Shown: one piece after another, positions 1-4,520 of the stretch
Layout: every line of letters begins with the position of its first letter
How positions within the stretch are numbered: position 1 is the first letter of the stretch
NCBI GenBank assembly: GCA_031262125.1
Contig: JAISII010000049.1
Coordinates: 1-5,107 of the forward strand
DNA: 5,107 bases
From: Oscillospiraceae bacterium
GTDB lineage: Bacteria; Bacillota; Clostridia; Oscillospirales; Acutalibacteraceae
Direction: 5' to 3'
Translations under genes and position numbers: made by a program
Notes under the pieces: generated by a model
What the model saw: the letters and a program-made list of their open reading frames with translations, nothing else
Databases searched by the model: none
Told to the model about the DNA's origin: nothing

Positions 1-177
1 CCCAAAATCAAGTTTGAAATTGTGGTTTCCTCTCAGGAATGGGCAGACAAAACAATAGAAGCTATTGTTAAAGCTGCACGCACAGGCAATATGGGCGACG
101 GTAAAATCTTTGTTTATGATTTATCGCAAGTTGTGCGTATAAGCACAGGTCAAACCGGCACCGATGCCATTAACTGA
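1..177 (+). CDS. glnB: PII family nitrogen regulatory protein, C-terminal half (partial)
   Basis: Only the last 58 codons are in the window, read in frame from base 1 to a TGA stop; the family is normally about 112 residues, so about half is missing. PII proteins are cytoplasmic trimers that sense ATP/ADP and 2-oxoglutarate and control ammonium transporters, glutamine synthetase or nitrogenase. The visible part carries the PII C-terminal signature TGNMGDGKIFVYDL, with the nucleotide-contacting GDGK loop, then VVRISTGQTG near the C-terminus. Many PII proteins have R-I-R-T-G there; here the second arginine position is serine. The T-loop, which would help separate GlnB, GlnK and NifI types, is off the left edge, so glnB is a family-level symbol only. 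A strong terminator follows, so this gene probably ends its transcription unit. Family assignment is very secure; subtype is open. Confidence 0.95.
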   Translation, partial: PKIKFEIVVSSQEWADKTIEAIVKAARTGNMGDGKIFVYDLSQVVRISTGQTGTDAIN

Positions 178-233
178 TTTGCAAAACATCTTTAATTGAT
201 TATTCCTATTGTAAATTCTCAATAAACACAAAA

Positions 234-283
234 TCCCCTTGGTGCAGCGGTGAAGCAGCATCAAGGGGAAGTTTTTGTTTTTC
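234..283 (+). terminator. Rho-independent terminator of the PII gene
   Basis: An 8-bp arm (TCCCCTTG, 234-241) pairs with CAAGGGGA (262-269), with a possible extra TGC/GCA pairing inside the loop. Two T runs follow (272-276 and 278-282). It lies 56 bp after the PII stop codon and points the same way. The second T run is also the left end of the composite repeat, so terminator and repeat share bases. Confidence 0.85.
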
Positions 284-303
284 TCCTTCCGTCAGAGCTA
301 CGC
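278..303 (+). repeat. 26-bp direct repeat, copy 1 (outer left end)
   Basis: This segment starts TTTTTCTCCTTCCGTC and is identical over 26 bases to 365-390, 87 bp downstream. Its first bases are the T tract of the PII terminator. In this copy the sequence after GAGCTACGC diverges (CTTGTTC), so the hairpin arm completed in copy 2 is missing here. Confidence 0.9.
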
Positions 304-314
304 CTTGTTCTTCC

Positions 315-349
315 AGAGGCAAGAGGTCAGAAGCAAGAAGCAAGATTTA
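315..349 (+). repeat. Heptanucleotide repeat array, left
   Basis: A period-7 run. Set in the phase G-N-N-A-G-A-N, the units are GCAAGAG, GTCAGAA, GCAAGAA and GCAAGAT (319-346), with a partial unit on each side. The same unit, including exact GTCAGAA copies, recurs on the opposite strand at 517-558, and 13 bases (322-334) are a perfect inverted repeat of 515-527. It directly precedes a small hairpin (350-354 with 358-362) and the inner left end. Confidence 0.75.
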
Positions 350-364
350 GCGGCTATGCCGCCA

Positions 365-390
365 TTTTTCTCCTTCCGTCAGAGCTACGC
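365..390 (+). repeat. 26-bp direct repeat, copy 2 (inner left end)
   Basis: Exact copy of 278-303. Here it continues into TCTG, so CAGAGC (380-385) can pair with GCTCTG (389-394) around a 3-base loop. This copy looks like the intact inner end of the palindromic core. Confidence 0.9.
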
Positions 391-397
391 TCTGCCA

Positions 398-421
398 CCT
401 CCCTCTAAGAGGGAGGCTTTT
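398..421 (+). terminator. Terminator-like hairpin within the repeat, rightward
   Basis: Perfect 9-bp arms (CCTCCCTCT / AGAGGGAGG) almost touch at the centre, so the real loop would be 3-5 bases. The stem is followed by C-TTTT. The T run is short, so termination would be weaker than at 234-283. It may only be a structural part of the repeat. Confidence 0.45.
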
Positions 422-443
422 GGGTACACTCGAAAAAGAGAGC

Positions 444-470
444 AAAAAAAGTCCCCCTCCGGGAGGGGGA
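444..470 (-). terminator. Terminator-like hairpin within the repeat, leftward
   Basis: Read on the - strand, a GC-rich 9-bp hairpin (470-452) is followed by C and seven Ts (450-444). This has the form of a good intrinsic terminator for transcripts of the PstS-like operon, whose last stop codon is about 120 bp upstream. With the + strand hairpins it would make the repeat a bidirectional terminator. Confidence 0.6.
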
Positions 471-484
471 AAGGCGGCAACGCC

Positions 485-498
485 GACAGGGGGAGAAA
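485..498 (-). repeat. Right end motif, inner copy
   Basis: GACAGGGGGAGAAA, identical to 556-569. Its reverse complement (TTTCTCCCCCTGTC) resembles the left ends TTTCTCCTTCCGTC, so it serves as the inverted partner of the inner left end at 365. Confidence 0.75.
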
Positions 499-516
499 GC
501 GAGCGATGCAAGTCGC

Positions 517-558
517 TTCTGACCTCTAACATCTGATTTCTGACATCTGGTGTTGGAC
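517..558 (-). repeat. Heptanucleotide repeat array, right (inverted)
   Basis: Six 7-base units read on the - strand from 558: GTCCAAC, ACCAGAT, GTCAGAA, ATCAGAT, GTTAGAG, GTCAGAA. They share the period and core (NNCAGAN) of the left array but lie in the opposite orientation. A small hairpin (502-506 with 513-517) lies between this array and the inner right end, mirroring the hairpin at 350-362. No coding or regulatory role is apparent. Confidence 0.75.
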
Positions 559-573
559 AGGGGGAGAAAAAAA
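556..573 (-). repeat. Right end motif, outer copy
   Basis: Repeats the 14-mer of 485-498 and continues into a longer A run (567-573). Its complement gives TTTTTCTCC, matching the start of the outer left end at 278. It marks the probable right boundary of the composite element, about 20 bp from the stop codon of the PstS-like gene. Confidence 0.7.
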
Positions 574-592
574 GCAACCCCAAAGCCTCGCT
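567..592 (-). terminator. Possible weak terminator just after the PstS-like gene
   Basis: Immediately after the stop codon the - strand can form a short stem (AGCGA 592-588 with TTGCT 577-573, one G-T pair, 10-base loop) leading into a seven-T run (573-567). The stem is weak, and the hairpin at 470-452 with its own T run is a better candidate. Confidence 0.3.
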
Positions 593-1783
593 CTACTTAT
601 TATCCAACGGAATATACCCCGTTTGTTCAATCAAAGTTTGCCCTTGGGGCGACAATATCCAGTCAATAAGTTTCTTTGCGTTGCCCGTAGGCTCGCCGTT
701 TGTAACGGCATAAAAATTGTAAGTAAAGCGGTAGCTGCTGTTGGAAATATTATTAATTGACGGATAGACACCGTCGATTTTTAACATTTTTGCGTTTGTG
801 TTTGGGTACATAGTGGTTGCAAAATAGCGGTACGAGTAACCGATTGCGGGTTGAACACCATTCCAACTGACCGACACTTGTTGCATAAGGCTGCCGTTTC
901 CGACTAAGCTTTTGTCGGGCAGTGGCTGCGGTTTTTGAATTGGCAGCCCTTGCATTATGGTTTGCAAACCCGTTTGGCTACCGCTGCCTTCTTGCCGCAT
1001 AAAGGCGATAATTTTGCCGCCATTGCTCCACCCGAGAGTGTTCCAATATGCTGATTTGCCCGAATAGATGTTCTTGATTTGCTGATATGACAAATTGTCA
1101 AGCGGGTTCTCTTTGCCTACAAGGAACACAAATGCTTCTTTGCCTATGGGCGTAAAAATTAGCTGGGTGCCTGCTTCTTTTGCAGTTTGCTTTTGCTTTT
1201 CGGATGCACTTGCCGCAAATATAATATCGCACTGCCCGTTAATGATTCTGTTATAAGCATTAGTTGTGTTGCTGCATATGGCTATATCGGGCGAATAAGC
1301 ATTTTTATCATAGACAGAATTTACAATTCCGGCATAAACAGGGTACATTGCCGTAGCACCGTCCAGCACAGGCAAATCGTCAGCCAGTTTTAGCGATGGG
1401 TTTTGCACTGTTATGGCTAATGTGCCTTCTTTAAACGGCTCATAGAGCGTTAAATCGGGTGCACTGCCGGATGTTTGGGGCGTTTTTGCTAACGGGTACC
1501 AGTCGCCCGTACTTGCCGGAACGAGCATCGTCGACCATATCAAAGCTAAAACAACAATAACAACTGTTGAAGTTTTTGCGTTGCGGTAACGCTTCCAAAT
1601 AAGTGCGATTATAAACGCCAATACTCCCGTTAGCAACACAAACGGCATAATGCCGATAATATTGTCAAAAGCAGCAATTTGGCTCAAATATTCAAACCGC
1701 TCAGCAAAAAAACAATAAAACGCAACAGCAATAATTGTTAAAGCTGTTTTTAGGGTTCTAAATCCTGCTTTTTTTACATCCAT
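593..1783 (-). CDS. PstS-like substrate-binding protein with N-terminal three-helix membrane anchor
   Basis: A 396-residue protein. I start it at the ATG at 1783 because the longer open frame (to 1909) lies wholly inside the upstream gene and reads implausibly; a GGCGGGG stretch (1789-1795) lies 5 bases before this ATG. Residues about 12-27, 42-63 and 72-90 are hydrophobic and look like three membrane helices. Residues about 118-396 form a periplasmic-binding-protein fold of the phosphate (PstS, PBP_like_2) type: LPVLDGATAMYPVY (137-150), GQCDIIFAASAS (183-194), PIGKEAFVFLV (212-222), NLSYQQIKNIYSGK (230-243) and RQEGSGSQTG (263-272). PstS proteins bind phosphate or similar oxyanions outside the cell for an ABC importer, usually as lipoproteins. 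Here there is no lipobox, and no pstC, pstA or pstB in the window. The gene overlaps its upstream neighbour by 10 bases, implying translational coupling. Fold assignment is secure; ligand and transport role are not. Confidence 0.88.
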   Translation of the reverse strand: MDVKKAGFRTLKTALTIIAVAFYCFFAERFEYLSQIAAFDNIIGIMPFVLLTGVLAFIIALIWKRYRNAKTSTVVIVVLALIWSTMLVPASTGDWYPLAKTPQTSGSAPDLTLYEPFKEGTLAITVQNPSLKLADDLPVLDGATAMYPVYAGIVNSVYDKNAYSPDIAICSNTTNAYNRIINGQCDIIFAASASEKQKQTAKEAGTQLIFTPIGKEAFVFLVGKENPLDNLSYQQIKNIYSGKSAYWNTLGWSNGGKIIAFMRQEGSGSQTGLQTIMQGLPIQKPQPLPDKSLVGNGSLMQQVSVSWNGVQPAIGYSYRYFATTMYPNTNAKMLKIDGVYPSINNISNSSYRFTYNFYAVTNGEPTGNAKKLIDWILSPQGQTLIEQTGYIPLDNK

Positions 1784-2124
1784 TGCAACCCCGCCAAGGT
1801 GTACCCCGAGATGATGCAAATTATAAAGTAAATATAATAAAACCAAGGGTTGCACATAACTACAGTTAGGACAGACAGAACCTGCCCCGTCAAACCTATT
1901 TTTTTCCACCTAAACAGCGAAATAATGCAAAGAACAGCACCAATTCCCGGCAGAACAATTGTTACCCAAGTTATTACATTGCCTACATCACTATTAATCG
2001 TCCCGATAATGTTGAACAAAATTATCTCAATAATTATAATTGCCGCACCCGACAGCATAATCAAAAAGCCTATTAACGGGAGTTTGTTTAGCAGTGATTT
2101 TTTTTGTTTTGTTTGTGTTGTCAT
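1774..2124 (-). CDS. Small membrane protein, three predicted helices, function unknown
   Basis: A 116-residue protein with a lysine-rich N-terminus (MTTQTKQKKS) and hydrophobic stretches at about 15-38, 48-68 and 76-110. A basic loop FRWKK (about 72-76) separates the second and third. The IGAVLCIISLFRWKK pattern recalls small DUF4190-type membrane proteins, but I do not claim membership. A GAGGA ribosome site (2135-2139) lies about 10 bases before the ATG. The gene begins 21 bp after the PNPOx-like gene ends, and its last codons overlap the start of the PstS-like gene, so the two membrane proteins are probably made together and may form a complex. That partnership is inference from the overlap. 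The real-gene call rests on the ribosome site, the composition and the operon fit. Confidence 0.78.
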   Translation of the reverse strand: MTTQTKQKKSLLNKLPLIGFLIMLSGAAIIIIEIILFNIIGTINSDVGNVITWVTIVLPGIGAVLCIISLFRWKKIGLTGQVLSVLTVVMCNPWFYYIYFIICIISGYTLAGLQWM

Positions 2125-2134
2125 GGTTTTTTTG

Positions 2135-2140
2135 TCCTCA
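2135..2140 (-). promoter_or_regulatory. Ribosome binding site of the small membrane protein gene
   Basis: TGAGGA on the - strand, 10 bases before the ATG at 2124, lying in the 21-bp gap after the previous stop codon. It supports this start. Confidence 0.7.
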
Positions 2141-2145
2141 CTTTT

Positions 2146-2577
2146 TTATTCAACAGTAAAATCAATCTCAAATCGCTCGCCATGGTGGAACAAAATTCCG
2201 TCGGTTAAACGAATCCGCAGCAGCACCGTGTTTGGGTCGCTTTCGTTTGTATGCCCGTTATCGTACCATTCGGCAAATGCGGTGCGAATTTTCGTCATCA
2301 TTTCTGCGTTTTGCGGGGCAAGAACATGTCCCAAATTTTCACCGATACCGTGGGCGGTGAACCATTCGCCGCAAACTCCGATGGCGGGGTTTTTCTCAAT
2401 TTGCTTAATCTTGCCCGATAACGCATAGGTTACAACATAAAATGCTCCGTTTTCATAAAAAGCATTAACAGTCCGCACACTCGGGCGGTCGCCGTCTATG
2501 GTGGCAACGTAGAGGAAGGTATCGTGCCCGAACCTTTCTGTCATAAGGGTTAAAGCTCTTTCATTGGTTTTGCTCAT
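2146..2577 (-). CDS. Pyridoxamine 5'-phosphate oxidase family (flavin split-barrel) protein
   Basis: A 143-residue protein spanning a complete small split-barrel domain. The N-terminal half has the usual pattern for the family: FLYVATIDGDRPSVRTVNAF (21-40), GAFYVVTYALSGKIKQIEKNP (44-64), then the strand AIGVCGEWF (about 65-73). R35 and the S54-G55-K56 stretch are where relatives contact flavin phosphate. Family members bind FMN, F420 or heme in the cytoplasm; these short forms are often annotated as general stress or nitroimidazole-resistance-like proteins, and true PdxH activity is unlikely in such a short protein. An AGGGCGG ribosome site (2587-2593) lies 9 bases before the ATG. It begins 37 bp after the toroid gene, with no terminator seen between, so it probably belongs to the same operon. 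Cofactor and substrate cannot be deduced. Confidence 0.88.
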   Translation of the reverse strand: MSKTNERALTLMTERFGHDTFLYVATIDGDRPSVRTVNAFYENGAFYVVTYALSGKIKQIEKNPAIGVCGEWFTAHGIGENLGHVLAPQNAEMMTKIRTAFAEWYDNGHTNESDPNTVLLRIRLTDGILFHHGERFEIDFTVE

Positions 2578-2614
2578 AGTGTTTTTCCGCCCTTTATAAA
2601 ATTTTTATTGTGTA

Positions 2615-3534
2615 TCATAATATTTTCATTCCTTTTAAATACGACAGGTTCACAATTGAACCGTTTGCTTTCCACCGGTTTTTCGCCACAGCCCATTCCT
2701 CGGGGTAGTCGTTCCAACCCCACGGAATCGCCCACGAGCCGTCGTCAAGCTGCGTTTTGACTATGTATTCGCATTCGTAGTCGGCTACTGCTTTGTTGTC
2801 GGCGTAAAAAATGCTGTTGGGGTTGTTAAAAAACTGAGAAGGCTTGCAAATGTAGCTTGTGTCCCACTCTTGAGTGTTGGCTGAGATACTGTGTTTTACT
2901 TGAGCTTGCAGTTTGCTCTGTAAAGCGGCAAGGTCGATAATGTCGGTTGCTTTGGCTTCGGTCAGATATTCATACAGGCGTATGTAGCACAGCCCGGTAT
3001 GCATATCATTCAGCAAGCCCTGCCCGGCATATGTGCCAAAGGCTTCTTTTGCTATGCGTTCGCCGAGTTTGTACAGGTCGCTTCCACGTTTTGCAAATCG
3101 CACGATAAACCCCGCAAGCAAGCTGTTGGGTTATAATCGTTATGGCAAGTGCTGTCGCTTTCGGTGTGCCACCACGGAGCGTGAGGGAAGTCGTTATTAC
3201 TGCGGACGGTGGTGCACCAAAAGTGTCCCTCAAAATCCGCACCGCTAGCAAGGTAACGCAGAATGCTTTGTATAATCGGATGAGCTATGTCAGTGCAGCC
3301 GACTTCCCGCAATATTTCTGTCGCTGTCCATGTTTGAATGGGCGAAGAGTTTGGATTCCACGCATCCGCTTCTAAAGCATGTCCGAACCCGCCGTCGTGG
3401 TTCTGATAAGCGGCGAGGGCGTTCAGCACAGCTTCTTTACTACCATTCTCGAAATGATATTGAAACCGTGCGAAGTCTATCGGTCGGGCGTTGCGGTAGA
3501 TAAATGCACGGGCTTTTTCGTAGGTATTGTTCAT
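2615..3534 (-). pseudogene. Alpha/alpha-toroid (terpene cyclase/prenyltransferase-like) gene split by a frameshift
   Basis: Two overlapping - strand frames make one protein of about 306 residues. The first (from ATG 3534) reads well through PHAPWWHTESDSTCHNDYNPTA, with A138 at about 3121-3123, then turns into nonsense and stops at 3052. The second takes over at once with LLAGFIVRFAKRGSDLYKLGERIAKEAF and runs to a TGA at 2615-2617. Adding one base at about 3120-3121, most simply a third T in a TT run, restores NPTALLAGF. The DGGFGHALEAD segment (about 48-58) and the later DDGSWAIPWGWNDYPEEW resemble the QW-like repeats of toroid proteins. No DxDD or other cyclase catalytic motif is seen, so enzyme function is unknown. 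It starts 2 bp after the MazG-like stop. Both halves look well conserved, so this is either a recent inactivation or a sequencing error. Confidence 0.8.
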
Positions 3535-3536
3535 AT

Positions 3537-3830
3537 CTATTTTTCGCCTCCGTATTTTTCGTTGTTGATAGCTTCTTTCTTCACGATAACATCTTCTAAA
3601 TCAATGTCGTACACATTCGCAATAGCGAGAGCGTAATAAATAACGTCCCACAATTCTTCCTCAATGGTTTCTTTGATTAGTGATGGCTCTGTCGGACGTA
3701 AATTCTTCCTCATCGCTCGTGCCAGTTCGCCGACTTCCTCCACGAGTTTAAGAAAGTATTTGTCCACAATCTCCGGGTGGAAGTCCTTTGCTTTTATGTA
3801 AGTTTGCAGAGCATTTATATCGAAATTCAT
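3537..3830 (-). CDS. MazG-like nucleotide pyrophosphohydrolase
   Basis: A 97-residue, single-domain all-alpha protein. Family members hydrolyse nucleoside triphosphates to monophosphate and pyrophosphate using Mg2+, often to clear damaged or excess nucleotides. The metal-binding pattern EExxE...ExxD is visible: E31, E32 and E35 in KLVEEVGELARAM, and E59 and D62 in EEELWDVIYYALAIAN. The length is typical of the short MazG-like/iMazG branch rather than the two-domain E. coli MazG. A strong GGAGG site lies 7 bases before the ATG, and TATAAT-like promoter elements lie just upstream, so this is probably the first gene of the operon. Its C-terminal codons contain the ribosome site of the next gene, which starts 2 bp after the stop codon. 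Family call is firm; the preferred nucleotide is unknown. Confidence 0.9.
   Translation of the reverse strand: MNFDINALQTYIKAKDFHPEIVDKYFLKLVEEVGELARAMRKNLRPTEPSLIKETIEEELWDVIYYALAIANVYDIDLEDVIVKKEAINNEKYGGEK
3547..3551 (-). promoter_or_regulatory. Ribosome binding site of the toroid gene, inside the MazG-like gene
   Basis: GGAGG is formed by the Gly-Gly codons of the MazG-like C-terminus, 12 bases before the ATG at 3534. This ties translation of the two genes together and supports that start. Confidence 0.65.
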
Positions 3831-3837
3831 ACAAAAA

Positions 3838-3842
3838 CCTCC
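3838..3842 (-). promoter_or_regulatory. Ribosome binding site of the MazG-like gene
   Basis: GGAGG on the - strand, 7 bases before the ATG at 3830; it fixes the start of the MazG-like gene. Confidence 0.85.
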
Positions 3843-3852
3843 GTTATATCAA

Positions 3853-3885
3853 ATTATAGAATGCCGCACGGCACAACCTAATATA
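3853..3885 (-). promoter_or_regulatory. Candidate operon promoter with overlapping palindrome
   Basis: On the - strand a perfect TATAAT (3858-3853) lies 10 bases before the GGAGG site. A second -10-like TATATT lies at 3885-3880. No convincing TTGACA box is at the right distance from either. Between them is the palindrome TGCCG-CA-CGGCA (3862-3873), placed either between the -35 and -10 regions of the first promoter or at the 5' end of a transcript from the second. It could be an operator or a small leader hairpin. With TATAAT the leader would be only about 16 bases. The rest of the 3831-3987 gap shows no gene and no clear terminator for the upstream gene. Confidence 0.45.
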
Positions 3886-3987
3886 TATCGACAGCTTTTA
3901 CTTCGCCCAGTACGTTAGCACCTTACAAAACCAATCGGTACGCTTCTTTGTCGGGTATTAGCGTATCCTCACAGGCTTTGCCGCCGC

Positions 3988-4455
3988 TCACTCCAACTCC
4001 CTCAAATGCTGCAAATGTATGCCTATATGCCCAATGCCGAGAATACCGGCAGCTAAAATCAGCCAAAGCAGCTTGCCATAAATGCCAAGCAGAATAAACG
4101 CTGCCACCGGCAGGGTTGCCCCCGGCAAAGGCACGCCCAAAAACGGGCGGTAAAAGTCTTTTAGCGTATGCCCGTTGCAAAAATATCTTACCCAATACAG
4201 CTCGTATGCAAGCATAAGCACAGCCGAGGCTGCAAGCCACAAAAGCCAAGTATCCCACCCGTGGGGGTTAGTGTTTGAAAAGCATAAAACCGTTGCAACA
4301 GTCAGCACTTGCCCTGTGCGTTCAAACACAAGCAGCACTTTGTTTTCGTTAGCCGAGGTGTAGCCCTCGGGCTTGTTTTTTGCCCAAATAATATTGGGTA
4401 TTTGCAGCATAAGCAAATAAATCAGCCCAATGTAAGAGAACCCGAATTCGCCCAT
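3988..4455 (-). CDS. Uncharacterised polytopic membrane protein
   Basis: A 155-residue, mostly hydrophobic protein with about five likely membrane helices: near 5-24, 45-60, 69-89, 110-127 and 128-148. Between the first two is a polar stretch (AKNKPEGYTSANENKVLLVFERTG). Other notable pieces are LAYELYWVRYF (about 82-92), GVPLPGATLPVAAF, and a C-terminal GIGHIGIHLQHLRELE whose histidines might bind a ligand. I recognise a conserved-hypothetical type found in clostridia, but no function. A ribosome site AAGGA (4464-4468) lies 8 bases before the ATG. It starts 65 bp after the HAD gene ends; a weak -10-like TACATA in that gap could give it its own promoter. The overlapping open frame ending at 3923 is a shadow. 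Confidence 0.8.
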   Translation of the reverse strand: MGEFGFSYIGLIYLLMLQIPNIIWAKNKPEGYTSANENKVLLVFERTGQVLTVATVLCFSNTNPHGWDTWLLWLAASAVLMLAYELYWVRYFCNGHTLKDFYRPFLGVPLPGATLPVAAFILLGIYGKLLWLILAAGILGIGHIGIHLQHLRELE

Positions 4456-4520
4456 AAAAATAGTCCTTTTTTATGTATTTTTTGGTTATGTAAAGGTTTA
4501 GCTTTTGCACTGAAAAATTT

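Larger units (their letters stand above)
365..498. repeat. Inner palindromic core with paired hairpins
   Basis: From the left the core reads end motif, hairpin A (380-394), hairpin B (398-416; 9-bp arms), about 35 bp of A-rich centre, hairpin B' (452-470; 9-bp arms TCCCCCTCC/GGAGGGGGA), hairpin A' (GGCG-GCAA-CGCC, 473-484) and right end motif (485-498). A and A' differ in sequence but occupy equivalent places and both fold, as do B and B'. The GCAA loop of A' is a GNRA-type tetraloop if transcribed on the + strand. This looks like the basic unit around which the outer repeat is arranged. Confidence 0.75.
278..573. repeat. Composite, nested inverted-repeat element (MITE/REP-like, non-coding)
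   Basis: This fills most of the 415-bp gene-free stretch between the convergent PII gene and the - strand operon. It has two left-type ends (TTTTTCTCC...GTC at 278 and 365) and two right-type ends (GTC/GAC...GGAGAAA at 485-498 and 556-569), arranged as an outer pair and an inner pair. Reading inward from each outer end one meets heptad repeats, a small hairpin, the inner end, and then two hairpins. The two halves therefore mirror each other in layout although much of the sequence differs. No transposase or credible ORF lies inside; the short open frames across it encode low-complexity, repeat-derived peptides. The likely reading is a non-autonomous mobile or REP-type intergenic repeat. A family name cannot be given without a genome search. 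Confidence 0.75.

Noticed and set aside
275..529. 84-residue + strand open frame across the repeat
   Set aside because: It starts at a TTG inside the terminator, its peptide repeats because the DNA repeats (FFSFRQSYAL twice), and it has no ribosome site. It is repeat-derived noise.
315..558. CRISPR-like array
   Set aside because: The repeats are only 7 bases with no unique spacers, and no cas gene is near.
347..583. 78-residue - strand open frame across the repeat
   Set aside because: It is the opposite strand of the palindromic element, with low-complexity Pro/Gly/Ser content and no family resemblance.
1784..1909. N-terminal extension of the PstS-like protein
   Set aside because: It lies inside the upstream gene in another frame, reads as implausible sequence before the basic segment and helices, and the ATG at 1783 fits overlap-type coupling.
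1850..2428. 192-residue + strand open frame
   Set aside because: It is antisense to two well-supported - strand genes and shows no family pattern or ribosome site; it is a shadow.
3052..3130. Programmed ribosomal frameshift in the toroid gene
   Set aside because: The junction has no X-XXY-YYZ slippery heptamer, and the family is not known for recoding. Mutation or sequencing error is simpler.
3939..3965. Terminator for the membrane-protein gene
   Set aside because: TACGCT/AGCGTA can pair, but the loop is 15 bases and no T run follows directly on the - strand.
3923..4258. 111-residue - strand open frame overlapping the membrane-protein gene
   Set aside because: It is in another frame of a gene with a good ribosome site and coherent helices; its translation is Ala/Arg/Cys-rich and patternless.
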